Source: Plectrocnemia conspersa (lineage: Eukaryota; Arthropoda; Insecta; Trichoptera; Polycentropodidae). From it: a DNA stretch of 64,000 nt. The stretch spans positions 1 to 64,000 of the forward strand of contig VTFK01000242.1 in the NCBI GenBank assembly GCA_009617715.1, read 5' to 3'. A model generated the notes under the pieces. It ran no database searches and was not told the DNA's origin. It worked only from the letters and a program-made list of their open reading frames with translations. Positions 25,640 to 37,524 of this stretch are shown here, one piece after another. Both the position numbers and the translations under genes were made by a program. Positions within the stretch are counted from its first letter, which is position 1. Each line of letters opens with the position of its first letter.

Positions 25640-26040
25640 ATATAAAAGTGACCCAAGCGAGATAGGCTTCCTAAGAGCACCTGACCTTCTTTTTACCGTG
25701 TCTCTTCAAGGTCCTTTTCAAGGCTGCTCTTATGACGGTCACTTCGGTCGGTGCCCAAGCAGACACGAGCATCTGTAAATTTAATTAAAAATACATTTAT
25801 TTCCGTTTCATTGCTTTCAAAGAATAAATTAAGGCCAACTTCTCCTCGGACGGTTGAATTATATTGTAATTACGAAGTTTCGAGCTCCGGCTTGTTAAGA
25901 TTACACTTTCAAGGGGAGGACTTGCGCCATACGCCCCCGTGCAACAAGTGCTCAAACTTTTATTGTTTCGAATTCATTAAATTAAAACGGGAGAAAAAGG
26001 GAAGAAAACACAGCGGCGACGTTTGAGCATATGGGAGAAT
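25640..26040. other. G+C-enriched island with a 91-codon frame
   Basis: Moderately G+C-rich. A plus frame of 91 codons (25751-26026) is open but shows no family motif, and its composition follows the island. There is no Sidestep-like Ig motif. Most likely non-coding regulatory or fossil sequence. Confidence 0.28.
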
Positions 26041-27031
26041 AGCTAGAAGAAAATACAAGAATAGAATGGAAAAAATAGCATAAAGCATTTCAAACAGTCG
26101 TGTTAGATTTATTTGTTTAAGTTGGAGCATGTGCCCTCGTCGCGGCTATATATTCGGATTAGGGAGTTGAAAAAAAAATAAAGGAGCAATTTATTTTTCA
26201 AATCCGACATGTCTTCTCCATTATTCCGTAATACTGATTGTCTATTCCAGGGAAAAGCCCTTGAATACTGCGAAAATCGCTTACACGCGCGGCTCCTACT
26301 TGTGTTTAATTTTTTATGTGGATTTCGCCAAGTGTTTTCTTTGAAATATTTTCAGTAAGAGTACTTGAATGTTAAATTAAAACTTAAAGACAATAAGTAA
26401 GTGTTTGTCTCGAAATGTTTTCAGTTAGAGTGTACTTGTTTTTAAAACTGAAACTCAATTATAGTAAGTTTATTTATAAATGAAATAAAAAAGCTTTTAT
26501 AATCATGAACATATGTTCCTTGAACATATTGAATAAGCAATATTATGATATTTTAACTAGTTGAAAATCCTAGTAGTTATTGCATAAAAGAAATACAAGT
26601 TATTTTACAGCAGATTCACTGTTGCTTTTATAAAAAATAAAGTTGACATATTATCTCAAGAATATTTGATTATTTGTATCGTAATATTGATACGTGCAAG
26701 TGGCACTATTAAGTATTTTCATCCACGGTTAGCCAATTTACTTCTAATGCCATCGATATATCTTCTAAGCACGTGCAGCCAAGGTTACATTGGGTGACCT
26801 GGAATGAACGAAAATTAATTCAAATGATCCCTAATTTAAATATCTGAGGCTCCTCTGTAATATCAGAATATTCGGAATCACATAATTTACATATCATTAC
26901 ATTTCGTCACTTTATTGTATATATAATATATATGTATATAAATATATATTTATATATATAATACTAAAAAATATGTTCCTATTCTAAAAATATGTTTCAG
27001 AAATAAATATGTTCCTATTTATTTTTTACAG
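26040..27031. other. Intron of the Sidestep-family gene, acceptor side
   Basis: Non-coding AT-rich sequence leading to the splice acceptor TTTTTTACAG at 27022-27031. Just before the acceptor, TATGTTCCTATT is present twice (about 26973 and 27008), a short tandem duplication. Confidence 0.6.
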
Positions 27032-27193
27032 ATGCCCCCGTGTGTTCGAGCAGCGACGTGACTGTGATAGGTGCGGCCCTGGACGAGTCACTGAGGGTCA
27101 GGTGCTCCGTGGAAGCTGATCCTGCCGATGTCACTTTCATATGGCAATTCAATAACAGCGGCGAAAGCTTCGACGTGTCACCGGCCAGATATG
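27032..27193 (+). CDS. Sidestep-family receptor, exon: first half of last Ig domain
   Basis: Internal exon of 162 bases, phase 1 at both ends, with acceptor TTTTTTACAG before it and donor GTAATT after it. The peptide reads DAPVCSSSDVTVIG and continues through LRVRCSVEADPADVTFIWQF to SPARYG. The Cys in RVRC is the B-strand Cys and the Trp in FIWQF the core Trp of an Ig fold. NNS is a potential N-glycosylation site. The extra Cys in APVC pairs in this family with one in the next exon. Drosophila Side is a type I membrane protein on muscle and other target cells that attracts axons by binding the Beat family of receptors, and its paralogs do similar work in neural wiring. Which paralog this is cannot be said. 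The N-terminal exons lie upstream, outside or unrecognised. Confidence 0.9.
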
Positions 27194-28149
27194 GTAATTC
27201 GTAAACATGTCGTATAAAAATAAAAGTCCAATAGGGGATCATCCTATTGCCCACGCTCGCATGCAAAATTCCCTAAAAAAATTACCTTGTTGACGAAGTT
27301 CTTTTTATCAAATAATTATACATACATACACGTACTTAGATTCTTTGATATTAAATAAATATTATACATCGTGTAAATTTGTATAAATAAAATCCATCTT
27401 TTAAATAAGATAAATAATTATTTTAACTATTATATTCGCTTTCAGCGCTTTTTGCTATATAATTATTTTTTCTTTAGTTCATCGTAATTAAATTGTTGGT
27501 TTACAAGTTTATTAAATAAATAAATAAATAATGTTAAATGTTACAATTCCATCATTCGTGAAATGTCTATGCACAACATGAATGCAGGGGTGGATTCCGC
27601 AACGTTCCTTTAATGTACTGCTCTATTGAAGCGGATTACTTCTTTATTTATTTATTTAGGGTTTATTTTATTAATTATGTTACTTATCTTTATTTATTTT
27701 CCAATTAGATTAATTCCGCATAAGTAGTGCCTGGCACTTTTTTATTCCTTGTGTTATTTCTAGAATAATTCTCCTTGAGTTGATTTCATTGAAAGTATCA
27801 GTTTGCCTTTCGACTTCAGCCAAATACGTTCTTCTCGTACTTACGGCTCCCGTAGTTCACTATTATTATTATTATTTATTTACCTTTCTTATATCTGTCG
27901 TTTATAGTACGTATAGTATCATTTTTATTATTCAACTATTTTATTTGTTAATTATTTTAGCCCATAATGGATTAAAATTGATACTAAGTGTGGAAACATT
28001 TCAAAAACTCACATAAAAAGAAGCAGGCCATCATATCCGCTGTCCAAAGCAAATTTCTTGTAAGGGTTCGAACACAAGTGGATTGGAAAGACACTAAATA
28101 AGAATTCATCAAATTCACATCGACAAAAAAACTCTGGATTCGACAGATA
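27194..28149. other. Intron, first part, AT-rich
   Basis: Non-coding. Contains AAATAAATAAATAAAT-type low complexity near 27510 and TTATTTATTTATT near 27640. The minus frame at 27015-27266 is the shadow of the exon. Confidence 0.6.
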
Positions 28150-29250
28150 TAGAATGCTCGAAAAGTGCAAAGAGAATTAAATATGTTACCCAATAAAGAA
28201 AATCACTTCGTCCGGCTAGCTGCTAAAGATCATATTTTTGTCAAAGCTATAACAAATAGTGCTTTTATTCGTAAATCCATCGAGGACAAAAAGGTTAATA
28301 CACCGCCAATGAATCAGTTGGATACCATAAAATTAATTTCAAATTTTCACGAAGACAAAAAAAAAGGAGATTATTAGCAAGATAAATATTATTAAAGAGT
28401 TGAGTGCTCGCTTTAGCCTAACTATGGATGAATGGACAAGTTTTCGAAATAGAAGATATTTTATTATCGTTTTTTTTTTAATTTAGGACTAGTCTTCATA
28501 TCAGGATGACGTGATTTTTCTGAAATTCAAAGAATGGTTGAGAACCATTTGGAAGAGTTCGAAATTATTTTTAAAACCGACATTGTCATAAAAAAAATTT
28601 GACGTGGGAGTCCTGTCTAAAAACAACTTTACCTAAATCATGCAATTCATCTCGCCGTTATAAATGTTTTATACCGGAAAGAGGATGAATGTCAAAAATA
28701 TTAAAATTCTAATGAAGTGGACAACGACGATGAACAATATATTCAGAAAAGTGAGTTTGAAAATGATGAATATGCAGAAATTCCAAATAAAAAACTATAT
28801 TTGACACCAAGCCGGTTTTAAATAAGACTCAAACAAATTATCATACTATTTCGAAAAAAGTCCAACAAAAAATACAATTTTCCAAAATTATGTAAGAGTG
28901 AATTAGATGAAGACAATGTGAAATTTCTTAATTCTCATGTTCGAAAGATTTTTAAAATTACAGAATTGCATTAGAAAATCTTGATATTGGCCATACTTAG
29001 AATGCATCGAACATTTACGTACTGGAAAATATGTATAAAGTACTCGCTCCTATAAAACTAGCAGTTGAAAACTTTGAGTCACCGAGATGCCACTATATGG
29101 ACTTCTAAAACTATTGTTAATTACCTTTAAAAAAAAAAAATTTAATTCAAACAATTTATCATACGAAATGTTTAAAAACCTGAAAGTCAAAATTGAAAGA
29201 AGACGAACTCCGAGCCTCATTGGTTTAACATATTTTTAACAAAATCCCGA
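28150..29250 (+). pseudogene. Decayed hAT transposase (third, different lineage) in an intron
   Basis: A string of broken pieces on the plus strand. At 28165-28377 a 70-codon frame (KAITNSAFIRKSIED) resembles the region between the N-terminal finger and the catalytic core. At 28418-28471, LTMDEWTSFRNRRYFIIV is the block holding the first catalytic Asp of many hAT transposases. Around 28475-28690, pieces resembling LGLVFISG, LEEFEIIFKTDIV and HLAVINVLYRKED match the second Asp region and the His block. At 28850-29080, pieces such as KSPTKN and VLAPIKLAVENFES match the later core. Many stops and frame changes are present. I found no terminal inverted repeats or target duplications, so it is older than the other hAT copies. 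It lies between two receptor exons and is spliced out. Confidence 0.8.
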
Positions 29251-30259
29251 CCATGTTGTTAATAAAAACTATTTTTCAAGTTGTTTAAAAAAAGTATATT
29301 TAAAACATAGTAAATCTTATAAAATACTTTTAATTGGTTTCAATAAATTTTATTTTATATACCTGTGTTTTTTAACAAATAATATAATTTAATTTTTAAC
29401 AGCAATTTTTTCCATGATTTAAACGAAAAGTAATCAAAGTCCCAACTTCAGAATTCTCAGTAATATGCAAATTATCGAGTCTTAACCTTAAAGTCCTTCT
29501 AGCATGTTTATAAATACACAAGAAAATTGGAAAGTGAAGTGAGTTAGATACCTGACTAATACCTACGTATTAGTGAAATTCGATTATATATTGAAGCAGA
29601 GTAAAAGTGAACGAAATAGTCTCACTTTTTAAGATCAGCACTTTTCATAGTGTCTCATAGTGTAAAATTTGTACCACATGCTAACTTCGAAATATAAAAA
29701 TTTGTGAACGCTTTGAAGCAGAAGTAATTATTACTAATGATATTTTTTACTATAGTACATATATAACACCTGGGTTTACCAATATCAACCAGAAACAAAT
29801 AAAGCAAGCAATTAAAGTTGCCATACCCCTAAAATCAAATAAATTCCGCGTACAAGCAACTGTTTTAATGTTAAAACTGACGTCATTTTGAGATTATCTA
29901 GAGGTAGTTTTGGAACACTGATAACAGTACGATATGAAAGCAAAAGGAAGGAAAGATATACAGGTCAGACTTAGAGACGAACAAGTGACTATGCAATCAC
30001 TTAAAATATTTTTTGATGAGTTATCCATACACTTTTTAATGCACTAAAAAACTTGTAAACGCTACGAATATTTTTTTTAGTAATAAATTACGATACAAAA
30101 AATATTTACTTTGTCCTAATTTAACCGCATATGACTCGCAAGTCTCATTTCCGAATAGTTTGTATTCTGCATTTTCTTGAGAAAATAATATTGTATTTAA
30201 ATATATATATTGTTTAATCATTACTTAAAATTAAAGTTGATTTGTTGTCTCCTATTTAG
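29250..30259. other. Rest of intron, AT-rich
   Basis: No gene seen. It ends at acceptor CCTATTTAG (30251-30259). Confidence 0.6.
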
Positions 30260-30391
30260 GTAACTCTCACGGTACCAGCGAGCTGAGGTACACCCCCGCG
30301 AGCGCCAGAGACTACGGCACCCTGTCATGCAGGGGCACAAACGCCATCGGAAGACAAGCCGAGCCTTGCCTGTACCAACTGGTGCCCGCAG
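30260..30391 (+). CDS. Sidestep-family receptor, exon: second half of last Ig domain
   Basis: Internal exon of 132 bases, phase 1 at both ends (acceptor CCTATTTAG, donor GTAATT). It continues the previous exon through a split Gly codon and reads LRYTPASARDYGTLSCRGTN, then AIGRQAEPCLYQLVPAG. DYGTLSC is the F-strand motif with the Cys that pairs with the B-strand Cys of the previous exon. EPCLY carries the extra Cys typical of the Side family. Together the two exons make one complete Ig domain of about 95 residues. Codon use is G+C-rich compared with the introns, as expected of real coding DNA. Confidence 0.9.
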
Positions 30392-30439
30392 GTAATTTAT
30401 CATACCTTTCCCCTTACTATATACTGCACAACTAGAAAA

Positions 30440-31280
30440 AATATTCAAATGAACAAATCTGGAAAGCAAAACGGACGCGGAATTTCCACGCGCGCGCTGT
30501 CGCAATTTATGTACGCGCGCGCCGCATAATACACGCATCACAATTTCGAATCAATTTATATACGGAAATTATGTAAAAATATTGCGTCCCATTTATATAC
30601 AAATACATAAGCAGCGCCACCTAAATCTGCTGAGTTTTCTGCGAGAAAATAATACAGGATAAAATAGAGAGAGGGGTGTAAAATGAGGTGCGGATGGGTT
30701 TTTATATAGTAAACCGTTATTTTTATATATATTATAGATTACACAATAAATTACAATTTATATACATATCTTGTCTTGGGGTGAAGCTGCGCAATGATAT
30801 TTGACTGATCTGAGCTTTTGGGTCACCCTGTATTGCGGAACCATTCGTGATGTCGGTTCATTAAATTCAATTTTGCGAATTGTCAAGGTATCGAGTTCAA
30901 AGTTACTGAGCGCGTAATCCAACAGAATCCTAGACCCCCATTGAACTATCGACGTTGCGTTCAATTCGAAACGTTCCCAATAACGATGTAGCTCACGTAA
31001 CGAATCATGCGCATTATATCATATATGTATATATAAATATTATACATATATATAATACATATAAAAGGATATTAGTCATGAAATTGCGAGAACGTAGTAT
31101 TTAATAATAATTTCTTCGGAAATTTCGGGCAGGTATTGAATCGCGCGCTCTATAAGACGAATCGTTCGTATGGGACTTATTCAATGGTACCGGCGCTAAA
31201 TATGTTTTTCGTTGAAAGACTCATAGACCGGATGAATGGCGTGAAAGCTGCAAAGCAAAACGTGTATGGGGGCAGGGGAC
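30440..31280. other. CpG-dense and G+C-enriched stretch in intron
   Basis: Just downstream of the exon, CACGCGCGCGCTG (30489) and GTACGCGCGCGCCGC (30511) form two alternating CG tracts. Further G+C-rich blocks lie at 30770-31010 and 31120-31280. The minus frames across here (30221-30541, 30758-30964) have no domain and the first is partly the shadow of the exon. Candidate regulatory DNA. Confidence 0.35.
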
Positions 31281-33490
31281 AATCGATAAAAGGTATATTT
31301 AAAAAAGTGAAATAAGCGGTTCCGTGAAATGTGGTAAATGTGTATAATAAAATTTGTTTGTGTACATGTATTGATAAATATATTTTTGTTTCTATATAGC
31401 TAGAAATTATTATTATATAGTGTATCTGGTTATTCGACTGGTTTTTCTTAGTTAAATTATATCAATTAATTATTATGAGAGTTTTATTTGTACGCAATGC
31501 TATAAATTAAATTTATTTAGCATATTTTCAGAAAGGATATTTATTTTTCAGTCTTTATGTTTTGAGTTGCCAACAAACCACGAAGCATTTGAAGTTATTT
31601 TTATTGAGTTGTTTTAATATTAAATATAACATTTAAATTTTATATTTAAGTCAGATATTCAGTGTTAATTTTCATAAATTTATCTACTACACGATTGGAA
31701 TCTTTATAGTAGCATATAATGACTGTCATCAAAGAATTAATTAATGATTACATTTCTAAATACTTTAGATAAAAATTACATATACTTATCACAAATATCG
31801 TATTTTAATTTGATATACTATTTTTTATGTGGTTATTTGTTATATTAAGAGATTAGCGTCTAAAATTATTTTTTGTATGTGTTATCATTTCATGTAATAT
31901 TTTTTTTTATCATAAAATATTAAAATTGATAGTATGAAATAAAATTTTAGTAAAACTATTTTTAAGCAATATTATAAAAGCGTTCTATAATGAATTTTCC
32001 AAAAAAAGTATTGCTTTATATTAATTATATTATAAATGTCAAAATAAAAATAACACAAAAAAATAATAAAATGTATTATTTTGCTATTTATAAACTTGCT
32101 ACACTTTATTTTTTTTAAAGTGAATCAATAGGAAAAAAGCAAAGGTCAAACGCACCTTTATATGAAACACCTGAGATGGAATTATTCTCAATTACGAATG
32201 AATTGCGTATAACAAAATATCTCATTGAAAATTTCACATAAAATACGATAATAAAATATATAAATAACGCGCCGTTTATATTATATTCACTATGATTTTC
32301 AGTAAATCAGTAAAGTTCTTAACTCAAAACTCAAAGAACTTAGCTTTTCTTTAAAAGAAAACAAAAAATATTTTTCTTGTTCTCACTTAATTTGTACATG
32401 CTTATGTATGCCAAGATATTTTTCAGTTACTGTTGAAACTATCTTTGGTTCGATTGACACAAAAAAATCCATTTGCATCAGCAGTGAAATTTACTTTCTA
32501 AAATAACTATTTAATGAAAAATGGCATAGTGATTGTGTGTTTACTTTTATAAAACAGCTGTATCGTAGGTAAAAGTTTCAATTTATAACGTACATATGTT
32601 TACGTATTTTTCAAATGTTTCCAAAAAAATATGGTATACAAAAAGGTGAAAACAACTTGCTGGACCATAAAAATAATTGTTGGAAAGTTGCAACGCTTTT
32701 TGCCCTCGGTCAAATGTTAATGTGCGGGTAGATAGATTCGAATGGGGTGCGCTCCATGCACCACTGAATGCACCCGGAAATATACGGCTGTGCCTCAAAG
32801 TGCATTTTTTCGTTTGGTCACCCTTTGTCGTTATTTTAGATTTTTAATATTGTTTTTATTGTTGTACCAGTCCTTGTTTTACCAAATGTGTTATTGCATT
32901 TGAAAAAGGTCTAATTGTTTAATATCCCACACAAAATTTATTTCGACTAATCAGAGAAAAACGCAGCAATATAAAGTTCTTATATTACAAAAGCAGTGGG
33001 TGCCTAAATTGTTTTCATTGTGTTAACAGTCAAAGTATCATTTAAATATGCCTTAAAAATATTAATACAACTTTTGCATTATGCTAATTTTAAATTTTAA
33101 ATATTACAATTTTTAACTTAGCAAAAGCATTGCATATTAAATTTATTGTTAAAAAAATATCAAATACTTTCGTACCAATACTACTGCTTCATACACAATA
33201 CACTAACATTTATTAAAGCATTTTGACAATTTATTATATAGTGAGATTTTTAATAACAAAGCTGCTACTAAATATGCATATCGAGATTTAACCAACTCCA
33301 AAATTTCTAGAATAAATAATTTGTTTACGGGTTATTGCGCCATGTCTTTGAGCCACTGATAGATCTGTATCATTTTTCACTTAGTTTGACCATTTTCAAG
33401 AATCCGCGAAGTATGGTACTAAGTTATACAAACCTATGGACAATTTACATATCTGTGACAATAGATTATACATTGTATTACATATGTTCA
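31280..33490. other. Intron, AT-rich, nothing recognised
   Basis: No gene, RNA or transposon feature supported. A modest G+C block at 32640-32830 has no credible ORF. Confidence 0.55.
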
Positions 33491-33839
33491 CTGTGCATAT
33501 AAATTTTTGGTTCGTTTTGCCACGAGAGTAAATATTGGCCGCCGGTTAAAATGCGAGTACGTATGCCGCACGGGCATCGTGGGACACCAGTAATTTAATA
33601 ACGGATGATGGACGTGGAAACGTGGAAATTGTACGTAACCGATGGCGTATTTTTTTTTGTGTGCGATCGAAATCCAATTTGAGGCATTCATCGTCGCCAT
33701 TTGTGGCCGGAAGACTTACTATGTGTGCCATATCCGCCGCTTTCAATAGTGGTCCATTTGGGTGTGATTTATTTTCACGTCACTCACTCGCGCGATTTGT
33801 ACTGTTTGGTGAATTTTTGTTTCTTTTGTCTGCTTCTAG
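33490..33839. other. G+C-enriched intronic block directly before exon 3
   Basis: Elevated G+C up to the acceptor TGCTTCTAG (33831-33839). Overlapping frames on both strands here are shadows without domains. The pyrimidine-rich run TTGTTTCTTTTGTCTGCTTC before the acceptor is a good splice signal. Confidence 0.45.
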
Positions 33840-34013
33840 CCAAACCGTCACCACTTAGAAATTGCACGTTAAGGGGCGCAATGAATGCGACTGACGCTTT
33901 GGAAGTTAGATGTGTCGCTGGACACGACGGTGGTCTTCCTCAGACGTTTGTTTTGGAAGCTGTGGACGCGAGGACGAAAAGGAAGAGACTTAATTTAACA
34001 GCGCCTTCGTCAG
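33840..34013 (+). CDS. Sidestep-family receptor, exon: linker and first half of fibronectin III domain
   Basis: Internal exon of 174 bases, phase 1 at both ends (acceptor TGCTTCTAG, donor GTAAAA). The peptide starts AKPSPLRNCTLRGAMNATDA and continues LEVRCVAGHDGGLPQTFVLE to LNLTAPSS. The NCT, a Cys after about 20 residues, and G-GGLPQ-F-LE are the signature of the membrane-proximal fibronectin type III domain of Side-family proteins. NCT, NAT and NLT are potential N-glycosylation sites. The open frame seen upstream of 33840 is intron, because the homology starts exactly at the acceptor. This and the next exon encode one domain. Confidence 0.9.
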
Positions 34014-35050
34014 GTAAAATTTTCTTATTTAATATTGCTACAAAAATTAAAAAATAAATATTTTTAAATATATTTCGATTTAAAAGTATATATTTTTTTC
34101 ATCAAACAGAAAACATACTATATATTTTTTTAATAATAAACCGTTTTTTACGCGGACACTACAAGGCTTTTTATATAGCTCAAAACGACAATCTGTTCTA
34201 GAGAAATGACTAGTATTGTCAATAGGTTATAATTTATGTTTTTTTTAACTTTTATTGCTTTCCGTGTATTTTATCTTGCATATAACTTGAAATAGCATTT
34301 CGATGTGATCTGAAACAAGTATTACCAAATATCCTATTTAAATATGATCACATCACATATACGATTTGAAATTGGTTACCTGAGTTACAAAATATACGTT
34401 TAATTTATTAAAAATTAAATTTTAAGTCCTTGGTTTATTTTATTATCGATTTTAAAACTAAAAAATGAATATTGCAAATAAGAAATATATTATTTTTTTT
34501 GAAATTTTCGTTTTATTTATCAGTGATTTGAGTATATTTTTTCATCTCATGTAAATAGTTTATTTTATTAGTTTATAATAATTTTTCTTACACGTAGCTA
34601 TAAGTTTTATATTTACAAAGTTTAAACTATCTAAAGTAAATAATATATATAGTACATGCGCAAAAATTAATTTACTTATTATTTTTTTTCACAACATCGA
34701 TTTTACTATATGACAAAAGTTATGACAGTATAGTTCTATCAAAGCTAAGTGATATTATGTAACGCTATAAAATATGTTAAAAGGACTATAACATACAAAT
34801 TTTAACTGCAATAGTTGAAACAAAATATCTGGTATTTTCTATAGTGATTTATATCTTACTTTTTCATTTCTATAAATTATATAGTAAAGTAAAAGTCATA
34901 AAATATAATGAGTTATACAAAAAAACAAACTTATATTACAAAAAAAATTATAGGTTTAAAATGTAAGTAATATAAAGATTATGTACAATATTTGTTTTAT
35001 ATTTATGTATATATATATATTTTTTGGCACTAAAACCTAGTGTTTCTTTT
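34014..35050. other. Intron, AT-rich, nothing recognised
   Basis: No supported feature before the third copy of repeat family R. Confidence 0.55.
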
Positions 35051-35830
35051 CTAGAATTATTTCTAAAGAATTTCTCGATAAAAATGCTAAATCGAAAATT
35101 TGAGCCTTATTTTGGTAAAAAATAAATTTGCACTAATATTTTTAAATGCATTTTTGACCTGCTACATTTTTTTACCTAATGCATAAAAAGGTTCGGTCCG
35201 TTCCAGGTGCTTGAAAATATGCATGCTTCTTGAAAGCATTTAATAAATATTTGAACCGCAAAAAAATTGTATACTAATTGGCCTTATCTTTGCTTTGCTG
35301 ATCTTAGAACTACACTTATAATAAAATAACATAAAACCGCTTTGCGTAGGAACAGGAGATTTTCAAAATATATGTGAAGCTTTCCACAGATTTTAATTTT
35401 AACTTTCCATAAAATTTTCCTGTCGGCGAACTTAAATCTCATTTTTTCAATAATTTAAAGAGGTTTTTTATCTTCATCTTGTTAAAAATATGAAAAATGT
35501 TTAGCAGCATCAGCCGTTATTGCTAATTTTTTCTACGGTTCGGGTATAAATAAGGAAGCCCAAAACTCCTTCGTAACCCGACGCTCTGTAATCAATCAAA
35601 GAAGATAGATCTGTCTGGTAATTTGCTTATTCACGTCAATTATAACAAATCATCATCATATAAAAGTTTGTTCTCTTTAACGATCATCCAACCCTATGTT
35701 CAACAAGATATCTACAATAATATACTTTAGTATTATATTCACATACTATATATTACATATATTATTTTATTTATCAATATTTTTCGAGAATTTTCGAGAA
35801 GATCGATAAGTATAAAAATAAAACTTATAT
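35050..35830 (+). repeat. Dispersed repeat family R, copy 3
   Basis: The most complete copy. Landmarks in order: GGTTCGGTCCGTTCCAGGTG near 35190, CCGCTTTGCGTAG at 35337-35349, TGTCGGCGAACTTAAATCTC near 35421, a TATA-like GGTATAAATA at 35543-35552, CCCGACGCTCTGTAATCAAT near 35577, and TTAACGATCATCCAA at 35677-35691, followed by ACATACTATATATTACATAT. No protein is encoded. The TATA-like box with a fixed downstream motif would suit a promoter in a solo LTR or a non-autonomous element, but I could not define the ends. Sits in the intron between the third and fourth receptor exons. Confidence 0.72.
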
Positions 35831-36684
35831 ATGATATTTGTTAATAGCGCTAATTAATATGTGTGAAAAAAGGTATTTATTAATTTTATCGATTAAAAAT
35901 AAATGACAAAAAGTATCAGACAGAAATTTGCTTTCAATCATATTTTTTTAAATCTCTTTTTCCATCGCGTATATCTTCAATTCACGAAACATTTCCTTGA
36001 CTCATTTTAATGGATGTTTACTACAGTTTCCTTTTTCGCCAAAGCGAAGCGCGTTGCATACGAAATTATTAAAATTATTCTATGTCCGCATTAGCATAGT
36101 GGGTTTTCCTGTAGAAGCGCGACGGTGAAAATATTTTTTTGTCGTTTGACATCGAGCTTAAATGTCAGAGAAAGGCAAATATTTCTTTAAGAAAGCACAT
36201 CTGAAGCAATTACATAATGTTTTGTTGATGGATCGACATACAGCGTGTAAGAATATTTGTATTACGCCAACAACCTTAAAAATAAATGATATATTATTAT
36301 TATACAAGTATATTATAGGATAAAATAATATAATATGCGATAGAATTCGGAAAGGTGAATACGTGAAAAGGGTAAGTACGTGTGGGTGGAAAAAACGTAT
36401 TTTCTACAGTGAGCCCATATCGAAGGCAAGAATAATAAGATATATAGTGTATATGTACATATTTTTCATCGTGAGAAGCAATTGTTGCCGCTGCGGGTGG
36501 TAACACTGTTACAAAAATATATATAATAATAATTCAACTGCTACCGGCTTTTTCTAAATTTAGCTATAATGCTTTACAAAATAATATATTATATATGTGA
36601 CGTAAAATTAGGACAAAACTTATTATATGTCTCTAAATCCTAATTATAATGGTTATTTATAGAGATGGTATTTGACATTTACAG
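35830..36684. other. Rest of intron
   Basis: AT-rich with a slightly G+C-richer part at 36030-36180. No gene. Ends at acceptor TTTACAG (36678-36684). Confidence 0.55.
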
Positions 36685-36858
36685 AAATCGCCGCTTTTAG
36701 AGTGGAACTTTCGGAGCTTTGGCCTTTGGAAGGCGCTGAAGGAGGAATCGGAGGAACGGGGACGCTTAACATAGTATTATACTCAAAAAATCAAAAAGGA
36801 GTTTCAGAAGCGGTGGTTTTGGAAAATATAGCTTTTAACGATGCTGAAAGAAGAACGG
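36685..36858 (+). CDS. Sidestep-family receptor, exon: second half of fibronectin III domain
   Basis: Internal exon of 174 bases, phase 1 at both ends (acceptor TTTACAG, consensus donor GTAAGT). The peptide reads EIAAFRVELSELWP, a Gly-rich insert (GAEGGIGGTG), then TLNIVLYSKNQKGVSEAVVL and ENIAFNDAERRTG. The tail Y-S-x-N-x-KG-S-E-x-VVLE followed by D-AE-RT is the G-strand end of the Side-family fibronectin III domain just before the membrane. In relatives the Gly-rich loop is usually shorter as I recall it. The transmembrane exon should follow, but no further certain exon is in the remaining 27 kb, so the next intron is very long. Confidence 0.9.
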
Positions 36859-37524
36859 GTAAGTCAATTTTATATTTATTTGTCGTACGCGGTCTTATTT
36901 TAATTCGCTAATTGTATAAAAAACTTGAGTTTTTTTTAAGCTATATAGAAATAATGCTATTATGTATTTTGTATAGATATTGAATTAATGCTATCCTAAC
37001 TTAAAATATAACTTTGATAATCACACGCAAACGTCTCACACACGTGTGTCGAATGAAACAATTTTGAAACGTAAACTTTCACATATCGTGGAACAAACAA
37101 ATCGATTCTCGAAAAGTAATTTGAAAGCTCTGAATTTAATTAAAGTTTGTTTATATCCACCTTCTGTAAATATTATGTATGATATTTGATTCACGATTGT
37201 CTTGATCGTATTTTTGTATAATGTATACAGGATAGTTTCAAACTCTAAGGTTCAATATTTATATTGTAATACTAAATAAGAAGCAGTGCAACTTGCATTG
37301 CTTGTCAATAATAGAGTAGTTTAAATGTTCGCTTCAACTGGAAGCAAATGTTAATTTTTACGGAAGCGAAAAATATCGGAAAAATCCTGATAAGTTTTAA
37401 TTATGTTGGATAAAGTTTGAAGCAGCAAAATGACGGGCCTTGTGTTTACCCAGGGGCGTTATTGCCCGTTTTTAGACGACGTGTGATTGCCTAATACTAG
37501 GGAAGCAGTCAGGAGAGACTAGAA
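36859..37524. other. Intron, start of a very long one
   Basis: AT-rich, nothing recognised. The open frame running on from the exon to 36911 is read-through past the donor. Confidence 0.6.

Noticed and set aside
25751..26026. 91-codon plus frame
   Set aside because: No motif of any family I know; it sits in a G+C-enriched block with no splice-consistent boundaries.
28060..28085. GGTTCGAAC, B-box-like
   Set aside because: No A box, and it lies at the edge of the decayed hAT.
30221..30541. 106-codon minus-strand frame
   Set aside because: Mostly the antisense shadow of the exon at 30260-30391 plus a CG-rich tract.
33488..33839. Frames on both strands upstream of exon 3, including in-frame starts
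   Set aside because: Sidestep similarity starts exactly at the acceptor at 33839/33840; upstream codons do not resemble the family.
36859..36911. Continuation of the frame past exon 4
   Set aside because: Consensus donor GTAAGT at the boundary and loss of similarity after it.
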